From positions 2,232,001 to 2,296,000 of the forward strand of contig NZ_CP104877.1 in assembly GCF_025452095.1 (NCBI RefSeq): DNA of 64,000 bases. The letters run 5' to 3'. Shown here one piece after another: positions 35,007-44,474 of the stretch (the stretch's first letter is position 1; each line of letters starts with the position of its first letter). Under the pieces are notes generated by a model. That model had not been told where the DNA came from, ran no database searches, and saw only the letters and a list, made by a program, of their open reading frames with translations. Origin of the DNA: Paenarthrobacter sp. JL.01a. Its GTDB lineage: Bacteria > Actinomycetota > Actinomycetes > Actinomycetales > Micrococcaceae. The translations under genes were made by a program, and so were the position numbers.

Positions 35007-35937
35007 TGGTTTGGACTCTCCTCTGGCTGGTAAGTGGCAGTCCCATCGTAATCACTTCTCCGAAGACTTCGTCCGGATCCAGCCGCCGAAGTTCCTCTGC
35101 GAGGCAATCCTTCAGGCTGCGGCGGGGGAGCGTGATGCGTTGCGCCGGCTGGCCAGGTTGGGTCAGTTCCGCCACGGACAAGCCCGGACGGAACAACTGG
35201 ACATCGCCACTTGCACGGGTAAGCCTGACACGGCGGATACCCGTACCTGCTGGATCGGCAACGATCGTGACCGGCGCCTTCAAAGCCATGCTCAACCATG
35301 CCGCCAGCAACAGCGTGCTCGGGGAGTCCGAAGCACCCTCCACTGCGATCGCGGAGACAGGGTCGCCATCCACCTGGTCGAAGACAGCTGCCAGCTGCAT
35401 GCGCCAGTTGGTCAGGCGCGTCCACGCCAGGTCGGTATCGCCGGCCTTGTACGTGGCACGGATGTTCTCCAGCGCCAGGCGGGGATCGGGCTCGTTCGCC
35501 GAGTCCGTGATTCGCCGGTGGGCGATACGCCCGATCGAGGTCTCACAAGCGCTCTCCGGGGCCCCATGCGGCCACCAGGCCACAATCGGAGCGTCCGGAA
35601 GCAGCAGGGCCGCGACCAGTGATTCGCTTTCGTGGGCCATGTGTCCGTGGCCCCGCAGCACGATGACCTCGGACGCACCGGCGTCGCCACCAACGCGGAT
35701 CTGCGCATCAAGGCGGTCCGGACCCTCAACCCCGGCGTCCGCGAGGACAATGATGCGGCAGGGATGCTCCCGGCTGGCCTCGTTGGCCGCTTCGATGGCT
35801 TCTTCTTCCAGCCCGGACTTCGTCACCACCACCAGGGTCAGGACCCGGCCCAGGGCGATCACGCCGCCCTGTTCGCGCAGCGACGTGATCTTCTTGGAGA
35901 TCTTGGAGGTAGTGGTATCGGGAAGATCTACGATCAT
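34996..35937 (-). CDS. opcA: Glucose-6-phosphate dehydrogenase assembly protein OpcA
   Basis: 313 residues, ATG start. OpcA is an allosteric or assembly partner of glucose-6-phosphate dehydrogenase, first described in cyanobacteria and conserved next to zwf in actinobacteria. Visible family blocks are MIVDLPDTTTSKISKKI at the start, ALGRVLTLVV, HPCRIIVL, VLRGHGHMAHESESLVAALLLPDAP and IVAWWPHGAP, then LAWTRLTNWRMQLAAVFDQ. Start overlaps the zwf stop by 4 bp; the 3' end overlaps pgl by 11 bp. Tight packing implies coordinated translation of the three oxidative-branch genes. Confidence 0.94.
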   Translation of the reverse strand: MIVDLPDTTTSKISKKITSLREQGGVIALGRVLTLVVVTKSGLEEEAIEAANEASREHPCRIIVLADAGVEGPDRLDAQIRVGGDAGASEVIVLRGHGHMAHESESLVAALLLPDAPIVAWWPHGAPESACETSIGRIAHRRITDSANEPDPRLALENIRATYKAGDTDLAWTRLTNWRMQLAAVFDQVDGDPVSAIAVEGASDSPSTLLLAAWLSMALKAPVTIVADPAGTGIRRVRLTRASGDVQLFRPGLSVAELTQPGQPAQRITLPRRSLKDCLAEELRRLDPDEVFGEVITMGLPLTSQRRVQTSAR

Positions 35938-37490
35938 GGCCTTCTCCAGGTTCGTCCGTCACGGGCCAGCAGGGCATCGGCCGAGGCCGGTCCCCAGCTG
36001 CCGGGTGCATAGGGTTGCGGTTGCTCATCAAGGCTGGCCCAATAGTCCTCGAAGGGATCCAGGATCTTCCAGGACAGTTCCACTTCCTGGTGCCGGGGGA
36101 ACAGCGGCGGCTCGCCCAGGAGCACGTCAAGGATGAGTCGTTCGTACGCCTCCGGACTGGACTCGGTGAAAGAGTGCCCGTAGCCGAAGTCCATGGTCAC
36201 ATCCCGGACTTCCATCTGCGTACCAGGGACCTTGGAGCCGAAGCGGATCGTGGCACCTTCATCCGGCTGGACCCGGATCACCACGGCGTTCTGGCCGAAA
36301 TCGTCCTCGCCATGGTCCCGGAAGAGCAGGTTCGGTGCACGCTTGAACACCACGGCAATCTCGGTCACGCGGCGACCCAAACGCTTGCCCGCACGCAGAT
36401 AGAACGGAACCCCGTTCCAGCGCCGGGTGTTGATGTCCACCCGGATGGCAGCGTAGGTCTCGGTCTTTGAATCGGCGGGAATGCCTTCTTCGTCCAGATA
36501 GCCCAGGACTTCCTCGCCGCCTTGCCAACCACCGGTGAACTGGCCGCGAGCGGAGTGCGTGGACAAGTCGTCGGGCAGCTTGACCGCGGCGAGGACCTTC
36601 TCCTTCTCAGCTCGCAGGTCATCGGCGTTGAAGGAGATCGGCTCCTCCATCGCCGTCAAGGCAAGAAGCTGCAGCAAGTGGTTCTGGATGACGTCGCGGG
36701 CAGCACCAACGCCGTCGTAATAACCCGCACGACCACCGGTGCCGATGTCCTCGGCCATGGTGATCTGTACGTGGTCCACATAATTGGCGTTCCAGAGCGG
36801 CTCGAACAACTGGTTCGCAAAGCGAAGAGCCAGGATGTTCTGGACCGTCTCCTTGCCCAAGTAGTGGTCAATCCTGAACACAGCATCCGGCGGGAACACG
36901 GACTCCACGATGTCGTTGAGCTGACGTGCGGACTCAAGGTCATGCCCGAAGGGCTTCTCAATCACCACACGCCGCCACTGACCAGGCTGCGCCTGCGCCA
37001 AGCCATGCTTGGACAACTGCCGGCACACCTGCTCGAAGGCCTTCGGCGGGATGGACAAGTAGAAACCATGATTGCCGCGCGTACCGCGGGTTTCATCCAG
37101 TTCATCGAGCACGTCGCCAAGACGCTCGAAAGCGTCGTCGTCGTCGAACTCGCCCTGAACAAAACGGATCCCTGAAGCGAGCTGCTCCCAGACGCCTTCA
37201 TCAAACTTGGTTCGCGCGTGTGCCTTGACGTTTTCCTTGACCTCCGCCGCGAAATCGGCGTTGTCCCAGTCGCGCCGCCCGAAACCGACCAAGGCGAAGC
37301 TCGGCGGCAACAAGCCACGGTTGGCCAGGTCATAGACCGCGGGCATCAATTTCTTACGGGCGAGGTCGCCGGTGACTCCGAAGAACACCAACGACGACGG
37401 CCCGGCAATGCGGTTCAGGCGGCGGTCCCGCGGATCCCTCAAAGGATTCCGCAGGGCCCCGTTCTTCCTGCCGTTTTCAGTTTCTGGCAT
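35934..37490 (-). CDS. zwf: Glucose-6-phosphate 1-dehydrogenase
   Basis: 518 residues, ATG start. Catalyses the first, NADP+-reducing step of the oxidative pentose-phosphate pathway. NADP-binding FGVTGDLARKKLMPAVYDL (about residues 37-55) and the catalytic His in RIDHYLGKETVQNILALR (about 205-222) are intact, with the preceding EKPFGHD. Length is normal. It sits between pgi and opcA; OpcA probably modulates its activity. The 15-bp gap to pgi indicates one operon. Confidence 0.98.
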   Translation of the reverse strand: MPETENGRKNGALRNPLRDPRDRRLNRIAGPSSLVFFGVTGDLARKKLMPAVYDLANRGLLPPSFALVGFGRRDWDNADFAAEVKENVKAHARTKFDEGVWEQLASGIRFVQGEFDDDDAFERLGDVLDELDETRGTRGNHGFYLSIPPKAFEQVCRQLSKHGLAQAQPGQWRRVVIEKPFGHDLESARQLNDIVESVFPPDAVFRIDHYLGKETVQNILALRFANQLFEPLWNANYVDHVQITMAEDIGTGGRAGYYDGVGAARDVIQNHLLQLLALTAMEEPISFNADDLRAEKEKVLAAVKLPDDLSTHSARGQFTGGWQGGEEVLGYLDEEGIPADSKTETYAAIRVDINTRRWNGVPFYLRAGKRLGRRVTEIAVVFKRAPNLLFRDHGEDDFGQNAVVIRVQPDEGATIRFGSKVPGTQMEVRDVTMDFGYGHSFTESSPEAYERLILDVLLGEPPLFPRHQEVELSWKILDPFEDYWASLDEQPQPYAPGSWGPASADALLARDGRTWRRP

Positions 37491-37505
37491 GTTTGTCTAA
37501 GTGCC

Positions 37506-39137
37506 TTAGCTTTCGAGTGTGCTGGCCTGGCCGGCCAACGCAGCGACGACTTCCTGAAGCTGAGCCACGCCTGCGGCGCGCTCGGTGAGGTGAAGGCGCA
37601 GCACCGGGCGGCCGTGGCCTTCGAGGACCTGTGAGTCACCGGAGGCCTGGGCGGCGATGAGCTGCCCGAAGGTGAACGGACGCTCAGGAATCTCAAGGTC
37701 GGTGGAGGATGCCGCGGTGACCTGCAGGAACACGCCGATGGCCGGACCGCCCTTGTGGAACTGCCCGGTGGAGTGCAGGAACCGCGGACCCCAACCGAAA
37801 GTAACCGGGCGCCCGCTGACCGCTGCGAGTTCCTCACGGATCCCTTCAAGCGGAGCGTGCGAGATGCGGTCAAGGTATGCCTGGACGCTGAGGTAGCCAT
37901 CGCTGCCAAGCTGTCCCAGCAGGGCCTGGACGGATTCAGCCACCGAGGCAGCCGAACCCAGCCAGTCACCGCCACGAACTTCAACGGCACCGTCCGTGAA
38001 CGCCGCGGGGGTGGGCTCGGGACGGGCGTCCAGCAGGCCACGGGCCGCAACCTTGGCGGCCTCGACGTCGGGCTGGTCAAAGGGGTTGATGCCCAGGAGG
38101 CGACCCGCAACTGCCGTGGCGAACTCCCAGAGGAACATCTGCGATGGCAGACCGCCGGCAACGGCGACCTCATTTTCGCGAAGTTCGACGTCGGAATCGG
38201 CGCCAACCAGCCGGACGACCAGGACATCCTCAGCCCCGCCAAGGGCTTCAGGTGAGTCCGGACCGGCGACGACCGGAAGGACGCCTGTGCCGAGCTTGCC
38301 CGTGGACTCTGCAATGAGCTGCTCAGCCCAGTCAGCGAAACCAACAATTCCGGAACCGTCCTCGGCGATGACGATTTTGTTCCGCAGGGGGCTCGTACCG
38401 CCGAGGGCGATGCCCAAGGCCAGGCCGATGTTGTCCGTGGAGTCGTCGTTCAGGATTTCCGCAACTTCTTCTGCCTCGTCCAGGAAAGCCTGAATGTCCA
38501 CTCCGGCCAGCCCGCTGGGAACCAGGCCAAAGGCCGTCAGGGCTGAGAAGCGGCCGCCTACGTTGGGATCCGCGTTGAAAACGGCGCGGTATCCGGCCTC
38601 GCGGGAGGCCTTGTCCAACGGCGAACCGGGATCGGTGACGATGATGATGCGGCTCTTGGCATCGATGCCGGCGTCATTGAACGCCTTCTCGAAAACGCGC
38701 CGCTGTGAGTCGGTCTCCACCGTTGATCCTGACTTGGAGGAAACAACGATGGCGGTTTCAGCCAAGCGGTCGGCCAAAGCGGCACTGACTTGCTCGGGGT
38801 CCGTGCTGTCCAGCACAGTCAGCTCGACGCCAGCAGTCCCGGCAATGACCTCGGGGGCCAAGGAGGACCCACCCATGCCGCAGAGGACAATGCGTGAGAC
38901 GCCTTCGGAGCGAAGGGCATCACGAAGTTCCAGGATGTCCCCGACCAGCGGTTGGGAGACCGTAGCGGCTTCTACCCAGCCGAGACGGATTGCCGACTCG
39001 GACTCCGCATCGGGACCCCACAATGTGTGGTCCTTCGCGAAGATGCGGGTGGCGATTCTGTCTTCGACCAGGTTGTCGATGTGCTTTGCGATGGCTTGCT
39101 GCGCAGCACCGCTGGCGTCGTAACTGAGTGTGCTCAT
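37506..39137 (-). CDS. pgi: Glucose-6-phosphate isomerase
   Basis: 543 residues, ATG start. Interconverts glucose 6-phosphate and fructose 6-phosphate. SIS-domain features: RIVLCGMGGSSLAPEVIAGT, SSKSGSTVETDSQRRVFEKA and a C-terminal segment from RPFTFGQLIAAQASGDSQVLE. This is the Pgi type found next to tal in actinobacteria, diverged from E. coli Pgi; the tal-pgi genes are often fused in other bacteria (for example cyanobacteria). Here they are separate with 6 bp between. Confidence 0.93.
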   Translation of the reverse strand: MSTLSYDASGAAQQAIAKHIDNLVEDRIATRIFAKDHTLWGPDAESESAIRLGWVEAATVSQPLVGDILELRDALRSEGVSRIVLCGMGGSSLAPEVIAGTAGVELTVLDSTDPEQVSAALADRLAETAIVVSSKSGSTVETDSQRRVFEKAFNDAGIDAKSRIIIVTDPGSPLDKASREAGYRAVFNADPNVGGRFSALTAFGLVPSGLAGVDIQAFLDEAEEVAEILNDDSTDNIGLALGIALGGTSPLRNKIVIAEDGSGIVGFADWAEQLIAESTGKLGTGVLPVVAGPDSPEALGGAEDVLVVRLVGADSDVELRENEVAVAGGLPSQMFLWEFATAVAGRLLGINPFDQPDVEAAKVAARGLLDARPEPTPAAFTDGAVEVRGGDWLGSAASVAESVQALLGQLGSDGYLSVQAYLDRISHAPLEGIREELAAVSGRPVTFGWGPRFLHSTGQFHKGGPAIGVFLQVTAASSTDLEIPERPFTFGQLIAAQASGDSQVLEGHGRPVLRLHLTERAAGVAQLQEVVAALAGQASTLES

Positions 39138-39143
39138 GGTGGG

Positions 39144-40262
39144 TTAGGAAGCCTTCCGTGCGGTGGCCAGTGCGCCTTCGACGTCGGCGAGCAGTTCCTT
39201 CCAGGAAGCAACGAACTTCTCAAGGCCTTCGGTTTCAAGGAGCTTGACGACGTCGTTGTAGGAGACGCCGAGTGCCTCGAGGGCGTTGAGGGTCTCGTTT
39301 GCTTCGTCGTACGTACCGGTGATGGTGTCACCGGTAACCACGCCGTGGTCGAAGGTCGCGTCAAGGGTCTTCTCCGGCATGGTGTTGACCACGCCGGCGG
39401 CAACGAGTTCGGTGACGTAGAGCGTGTCCGGGTATGCCGGGTCCTTGACGCCGGTGGAGGCCCACAGCGGACGCTGGGGGAGCGCGCCTGCCTCAGCCAG
39501 CACTGCCCAGCGTTCGGTGGAGAAGAGCTCTTCGTAGACCTGGTAGGCCAGGCGGGCGTTGGCAACGCCGGCCTTGCCCTTGAGTGCCTTGGCTTCTTCG
39601 GTTCCAATGGTATCCAGGCGCTTGTCGATTTCGGTGTCCACGCGGGATACGAAGAACGAGGCTACGGAGTGAATCTTGGAGAGGTCGTGGCCGTTCTCCT
39701 TGGCCTGCTCCAAGCCCGACTGGAAGGCATTGATGACCGCACGGTAGCGCTCAAGGGAGAAGATCAGCGTTACGTTGACGCTGATGCCTTCGGCCAGGGT
39801 GGCCGTAATGGCTTCGAGGCCCTCAAGGGTAGCGGGGATCTTGATGTGGACGTTGTCCTTGTTGACCTTCGCGTAGAGGTTCTTGGCCTCAGCGATGGTG
39901 CCCTCGGTGTCCCAGGCGAGGCGGGGGTCCACCTCGATGGAAACGCGGCCATCCACACCGTTGGTGGCTGCGGCAACCGGTGCGAAGAGATCGCAGGCGT
40001 CGGCAACGTCCGTGGTGGTGATTTCGAAGATCGTCTCTTCGACACTGGCACCGGCTGCGGCCTTGGCTGCGATGGTTGCGTCGTAGTCCGTGCCGGCCGT
40101 GATGGCGGCGTGGAAGATCGACGGGTTGGTAGTAACGCCAACGACGTTCTTCTCGTCGATGAGCTTCTGCAGGGTGCCCGTTTCCAAGCGCGTGCGGGAG
40201 AGGTCGTCGAGCCAGATCGAAACGCCGGCGTCGGAGAGTTGCTGCGTGGGAGTTGTAGACAT
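39144..40262 (-). CDS. tal: Transaldolase
   Basis: 372 residues from the ATG at 40262, preceded by CAGGAG with an 8-nt spacer; the frame extends upstream into the tkt end but is rejected there. Transfers a dihydroxyacetone unit between sugar phosphates in the non-oxidative pentose-phosphate pathway. The Schiff-base Lys lies in [16 protein letters not shown] (about residues 137-152). The long TAL2-type length, SIWLDDLSR at the start and [13 protein letters not shown] (about 40-52) are characteristic. Located between tkt and pgi in the operon. Confidence 0.97.
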   Translation of the reverse strand: MSTTPTQQLSDAGVSIWLDDLSRTRLETGTLQKLIDEKNVVGVTTNPSIFHAAITAGTDYDATIAAKAAAGASVEETIFEITTTDVADACDLFAPVAAATNGVDGRVSIEVDPRLAWDTEGTIAEAKNLYAKVNKDNVHIKIPATLEGLEAITATLAEGISVNVTLIFSLERYRAVINAFQSGLEQAKENGHDLSKIHSVASFFVSRVDTEIDKRLDTIGTEEAKALKGKAGVANARLAYQVYEELFSTERWAVLAEAGALPQRPLWASTGVKDPAYPDTLYVTELVAAGVVNTMPEKTLDATFDHGVVTGDTITGTYDEANETLNALEALGVSYNDVVKLLETEGLEKFVASWKELLADVEGALATARKAS

Positions 40263-40293
40263 GTGATTTCTCCTGTTGTGAGGTATCAGGCTG

Positions 40294-42420
40294 TTACGCG
40301 GAGGCGTCTGCGAGGGAGTCCTTGGCGGCGGCCGCAACGGCTTCGGCGGTGATGCCGAATTCGTTGAAGAGCCGCTTGTAGTCAGCCGAGGCGCCGAAGT
40401 GCTCGAGGGAGATGGAACGACCGGCGTCGCCCACGAATTCACGCCACCCCAGAGCCAGGCCGGCTTCCACGGAGACGCGGGCCTTCACTGCTGCGGGCAG
40501 GACGGATTCGCGGTAAGCCTCGTCCTGCTTCTTGAACCACTCAACGCACGGCATGGAGACAACGCGTGCAGCGATGCCTTCGGCCTGGAGTGCTTCGCGG
40601 GCTGCAACAGCGAGCTGGACTTCGGAGCCGGTGCCGATCAGGATGACCTGCGCGTCAACGGTTTCGCCATCCTTGGAGGCCTCGGCCAGGACGTAGCCGC
40701 CCTTGGCCACACCGGCGGTGGATGCGAAGGTGTCGCCGGTGGCGTCGCCTTCACCGCGGGCGTAAGTGGGAATGTTCTGACGGGTCAGCACGATACCAGC
40801 GGGGTTCTCGTGGTTCTCCAGCATGGTCTTCCATGCTGCAGCGACCTCGTTGGCGTCGCCCGGGCGGACAACGTCCAGGCCGGGAATGGCGCGCAAGGAA
40901 GCGAGCTGCTCCACCGGCTGGTGGGTAGGACCGTCTTCACCAAGGCCGATGGAGTCGTGCGTCCAGACGTACAGGGACGGAACGCCCATCAGTGCGCCAA
41001 GGCGGATGGCGGGGCGCTGGTAGTCGCTGAAGATCAGGAACGTGCCGGAGAACGCACGGGTACGGCCGTGAAGGGAAATCCCGTTCACGATCGATGCCGC
41101 TGCGTGCTCACGGATACCGAAGTGGAGGACGCGACCGTAGGGGTTGCCCTTCCAGGCGTCCGTGGAACGTGACGTCGGAATGAACGACGGTGAGTCCTCG
41201 ATGGTGGTGTTGTTCGACTCCGCGAGGTCGGCGGAGCCGCCCCAAAGTTCGGGAAGGACGGGGCCGATGGCGTTCAGGACCTTGCCGGAGGCTGCGCGGG
41301 TGGAGACTTCCTTGCCTGCCTCGAAGACCGGAAGTGCGGCGTCAAGCTCGGCCGGCAACTTCTTTGCTTCCACGCGCTCCAGCAGGGCTGCGGCCTCCGG
41401 GTTGGCGGACTGCCAGGCCTCGAAGGACTCCTGCCAGGCGGCGCGTGACTCGGCTCCGCGGTCGAGGACCTTGCGGGCGTGGGCCAGAACTTCTTCGTCC
41501 ACGTCGAAGGACTTGGCGGGGTCGAAACCGAGCACCGTCTTCAGTGCGGCAACTTCCTCGGCGCCGAGGGCGGAACCGTGGATCTTGCCGGTGTTCTGCT
41601 TCTTCGGGGCCGGGTAGCCGATGATGGTGCGCAGGGAAATGATCGACGGCTTGTTGGTCTCAGCCTTCGCTGCGAGCAGCGCCGAGTACAGTTCCTGGAC
41701 GTCCTCGACGTAGTCGCCGGTCTTGGTCCAGTCGACGCGCTGCGTGTGCCAGCCGTAAGCCTCGTACCGCTTCAGGACGTCCTCGGTGAACGCGATGTCG
41801 GTGTCGTCTTCGATGGAGATGTGGTTCTCGTCGTAGATCACTACGAGGTTGCCCAGTTCCTGGTGTCCGGCAAGCGAGGAGGCCTCGGAGGTGACGCCTT
41901 CCTGAAGGTCGCCGTCGGAGGCGATGACCCAGATGGTGTCGTCGAACGGCGACTCGCCGGCGGGAGCATCGGCGTCGAACAGGCCACGCTGGCGGCGCTG
42001 CGAGTAGGCAAAGCCGACGGCGGAGGCCAGGCCCTGGCCCAAGGGGCCGGTAGTGATTTCCACACCTGCAGTGTGCTTGTACTCCGGGTGGCCCGGCGTC
42101 AGCGAACCCCAAGTACGCAGCGCTTCGAGGTCCTTCAGCTCCAGGCCGTAGCCGGAGAGGAACAGCTGGATGTACAGGGTCAGCGAGGTGTGACCGGGGG
42201 ACAGGATGAACCGGTCGCGGCCAAGCCAGTCCGGGTTCTTGGGATCGTGGCGCATCAGCTTCTGGAACAGCAAGTATGCTGCCGGAGCCAAGCTCATTGC
42301 CGTACCGGGGTGGCCGTTGCCGACCTTCTCCACGGCGTCGGCGGCCAACACGCGAACGGTGTCAACAGCCTTCTTGTCCAGATCGGTCCATGACAGTTCT
42401 TGCTCTTCCAAATGTGGCAC
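40294..42420 (-). CDS. tkt: Transketolase
   Basis: 708 residues from the GTG at 42420, which has GAGGGG 10 nt upstream; an in-frame ATG 60 bp earlier lacks a ribosome site. Transfers a two-carbon unit using thiamine diphosphate. [19 protein letters not shown] (about residues 34-52), the ThDP motif ending [20 protein letters not shown] (about 166-185) and [13 protein letters not shown] are visible; the C-terminal part has the pyrimidine-binding FGIREHA. First gene of the pentose-phosphate operon, divergent from ctaB. Confidence 0.98.
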   Translation of the reverse strand: MPHLEEQELSWTDLDKKAVDTVRVLAADAVEKVGNGHPGTAMSLAPAAYLLFQKLMRHDPKNPDWLGRDRFILSPGHTSLTLYIQLFLSGYGLELKDLEALRTWGSLTPGHPEYKHTAGVEITTGPLGQGLASAVGFAYSQRRQRGLFDADAPAGESPFDDTIWVIASDGDLQEGVTSEASSLAGHQELGNLVVIYDENHISIEDDTDIAFTEDVLKRYEAYGWHTQRVDWTKTGDYVEDVQELYSALLAAKAETNKPSIISLRTIIGYPAPKKQNTGKIHGSALGAEEVAALKTVLGFDPAKSFDVDEEVLAHARKVLDRGAESRAAWQESFEAWQSANPEAAALLERVEAKKLPAELDAALPVFEAGKEVSTRAASGKVLNAIGPVLPELWGGSADLAESNNTTIEDSPSFIPTSRSTDAWKGNPYGRVLHFGIREHAAASIVNGISLHGRTRAFSGTFLIFSDYQRPAIRLGALMGVPSLYVWTHDSIGLGEDGPTHQPVEQLASLRAIPGLDVVRPGDANEVAAAWKTMLENHENPAGIVLTRQNIPTYARGEGDATGDTFASTAGVAKGGYVLAEASKDGETVDAQVILIGTGSEVQLAVAAREALQAEGIAARVVSMPCVEWFKKQDEAYRESVLPAAVKARVSVEAGLALGWREFVGDAGRSISLEHFGASADYKRLFNEFGITAEAVAAAAKDSLADASA

Positions 42421-42848
42421 GAAAACCGAGCCCCTCTCTGTGCTGACGGCAGGCGTATGGACACGGCACGCAGGAAGCACAGGATGGCGCCCGCTGCAAT
42501 GTGTCTACCAGCCGTTCACCATTGAAACGTTGATCTCTCATCCAGACCCACGGATATCCGAGAATACGGTTTCCCGGATGATCAACGTGTGCTGTTCTGC
42601 TGACCAGCTTAGCCCCAAACGTGTCGCGGAACTCAGGGAATCCCACTAACTGGACAGAAATTCCCTTATATGAATCACGATTGCCTCCGCCGGCCGTGAA
42701 GATTCGGAAACATTGACGTTTTTTGCGGACATCGGGCCACTTCCGTCCACGGTATGATATTTGGAGGCCACCAGCGGTTCATGCGCCCACGTTTGCTTCA
42801 ACGACCGGGACGAACATCCGCTGCGAGAACCCCAGAGCATAGAACAGA
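42421..42848. other. 428-bp divergent intergenic region tkt/ctaB
   Basis: The only gap above 300 bp. It must hold promoters for both tkt and ctaB. Candidates are AGAATA at 42561-42566 (TATTCT on the minus strand, for tkt, leader about 130 nt) next to a perfect CGGATATCCG palindrome at 42551-42560, and TATGAT at 42753-42758 for ctaB. No convincing -35 boxes and no gene were found. Confidence 0.4.
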
Positions 42849-43811
42849 GTGACTGCCGCCGTGAGCACAACTGATACGCCCGTGAACGCTTCCCCGGCCC
42901 GGGGGAGCATCGGAACTTCCCGTAAATTAAAGGCGTATCTGGCACTGACCAAACCCCGCGTGATCGAACTGCTCCTGGTCAGCACCCTCCCCACCATGAT
43001 TTTCGCCCAGCGCGGCTTCCCGTCCATCGGTCTCATCCTGGCGACCCTCGTGGGCGGCGCCTTTGCAGCAGGCAGCGCCGGCGTGTTCAATTGCTACATC
43101 GACCGCGACATCGACAAACTGATGCACCGCACCGAAAAGCGTCCCTTGGTAACTGGCGAAGTAAGCCCGCGTGAGGCCCTCGTCTTTGCGTGGGTCCTCG
43201 GCGCCGCGTCCATCGCCATCCTGTGGTTCGGCGCCAACCCGCTCTCTGCGTGGCTCGGACTGGGTGCCATCGTGTTCTACGTGGTCATCTACACCATGAT
43301 CCTCAAGCGCCGCACAGCACAGAACATCGTGTGGGGCGGCGCCGCCGGCTGCTTCCCCGTGCTCATTGCATGGGCTGCGGTGACCAACACCGTTGAGTGG
43401 CCCGCAATTGTCCTGTTCATGGTGATCTTCCTGTGGACGCCCCCGCACTATTGGCCGCTGTCCATGCGCTACGGCGAGGACTATCGCAACGCCAACGTCC
43501 CCATGCTGGGAGCCATTGCGGGCGCCAAGGTGGTTTCGGTGCAGGTGGTCCTTTACGCCTGGGCCATGGTCGCCTGCTCCTTGCTGATGATCCCCGTAGG
43601 TGGGGCCGGTTGGGTCTACACCATCGTCGCCGTGGCCGCCGGTGCGTGGTTCCTTTACGAAAGCCACGCCCTTTACAAGCGGGCCCAGGGTGGCGACGTC
43701 TCCAACAAGGGCGCCATGAAGGTCTTCCACGGCTCCATCAGCTACCTGACGCTGCTCTTCATCGCACTTGCCGTTGATCCGTTCATCGGGTCGCCGCTTA
43801 TCGGCGGCTGA
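42849..43811 (+). CDS. ctaB: Protoheme IX farnesyltransferase
   Basis: 320 residues, GTG start at 42849 (an alternative GTG lies 12 bp downstream). Integral membrane prenyltransferase that adds farnesyl to heme B to make heme O for cytochrome oxidase. First Asp-rich motif [15 protein letters not shown] (about residues 81-95) and the second region [17 protein letters not shown] are present, along with about nine hydrophobic helices. Divergent from tkt and followed by a hairpin, then the accessory region. ctaA, the next enzyme of the pathway, lies 4.7 kb away on the other strand. Confidence 0.97.
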   Translation: MTAAVSTTDTPVNASPARGSIGTSRKLKAYLALTKPRVIELLLVSTLPTMIFAQRGFPSIGLILATLVGGAFAAGSAGVFNCYIDRDIDKLMHRTEKRPLVTGEVSPREALVFAWVLGAASIAILWFGANPLSAWLGLGAIVFYVVIYTMILKRRTAQNIVWGGAAGCFPVLIAWAAVTNTVEWPAIVLFMVIFLWTPPHYWPLSMRYGEDYRNANVPMLGAIAGAKVVSVQVVLYAWAMVACSLLMIPVGGAGWVYTIVAVAAGAWFLYESHALYKRAQGGDVSNKGAMKVFHGSISYLTLLFIALAVDPFIGSPLIGG

Positions 43812-43841
43812 CCCAGGCGTTCACGACCGCAGCAACATCCG

Positions 43842-43875
43842 ACGACGTCGGCACTCACCCGGGTGCCGACGTCGT
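43842..43875 (+). terminator. Hairpin after ctaB
   Basis: 13-bp stem ACGACGTCGGCAC with its complement GTGCCGACGTCGT-type arm ending at 43875, loop of 8 nt, then TCCGTTTCC. Probable ctaB terminator. Confidence 0.65.
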
Positions 43876-43923
43876 TCCGTTTCCCCACCCTCGCTCACAT
43901 CCCTCCCGCTTGGGCCCATCGCT

Positions 43924-44030
43924 GAGCACCTAGATGGAGTGCTCACACCACCTATTTTGGCGATCTGACCACTCAAATTTGATGAAATCAACCACCTAGA
44001 TGAGCCATTTTGCGTCTAGGTGGTGCTTTT
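43924..44030. repeat. Palindromic repeat cluster upstream of the accessory genes
   Basis: Three copies of a CACCTA(G/T) core lie close together. GAGCAC (43924-43929) pairs with GTGCTC (43939-43944) across CTAGATGGA. A second CCACCTATTTTGG follows at about 43948-43960. A third, ACCACCTAGA (43991-44000), pairs perfectly with TCTAGGTGGT (44015-44024) across a 14-nt loop and is followed by GCTTTT. Each unit has the look of a short intergenic REP-like or MITE-derived element; the last could also act as a terminator. Confidence 0.6.
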
Positions 44031-44092
44031 GGAGACCTACCGTTTGTGGAGGAACAAAGTTGTTCCGATTCAACTCGAGCATTGGGGAAATC

Positions 44093-44472
44093 ATGAAAGC
44101 AGTACTTCGCTCAGCAGGTGTTTTGGCAGTAGCGTCAGCCTCGGTCCTGACAGGAGTGAGCGCAGCTCAAGCCGCTCCTGCCTGCTCCACGGCCCGCGTT
44201 TGCTTTTACGACGATATTGGTTCCTGGGAACCCCGCGCACCTTCAACTGGGTCACCTCGTACGTCGGCGATACCCCAAATGACAAGGCGAGTTCCATCGT
44301 GGTTGGCGCGGCTGCGGACCCTGCCTCCCCTTACGTCTACTTTTACAACGATCTCAACTACGGCGGATACAGGCTTATCTATCGGGCTGGCAATGCGAAC
44401 AACGATCTCCGGTCTGAAACCATGTACTCCGGCCGCAACTGGGATGATGAGATCTCCAGCGTTTGGGGCTAA
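44093..44472 (+). pseudogene. Peptidase inhibitor I36 / beta-gamma crystallin-like secreted protein, frameshifted
   Basis: The ATG at 44093 behind GGGG begins a clear Sec signal peptide (MKAVLRSAGVLAVASAS, cleavage after AQA) and the mature start APACSTARVCFYDDIG. At about 44218-44222 the frame breaks; the family-like remainder continues in the other frame from WFLGTPRTFNWV through YFYNDLNYGGYRLIY to SSVWG and a TAA at 44472. One missing base in GGTTCC (GGTTTCC would restore it) explains this. The joined protein of about 126 residues matches the I36 inhibitor/Streptomyces metalloproteinase-inhibitor group. Either a recent loss-of-function mutation or a sequencing error. The first frame alone would run on to 44506. 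Confidence 0.7.
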
Positions 44473-44474
44473 AT

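Noticed and set aside
38952..40352. 466-codon frame antisense to pgi and tal
   Set aside because: Spans the junction of two certain genes and has no domain-like content.
42849..42861. TAGAAC before ctaB as a leaderless -10 box
   Set aside because: Only 3 nt separate it from the GTG, outside the 6-7 nt spacing seen elsewhere.
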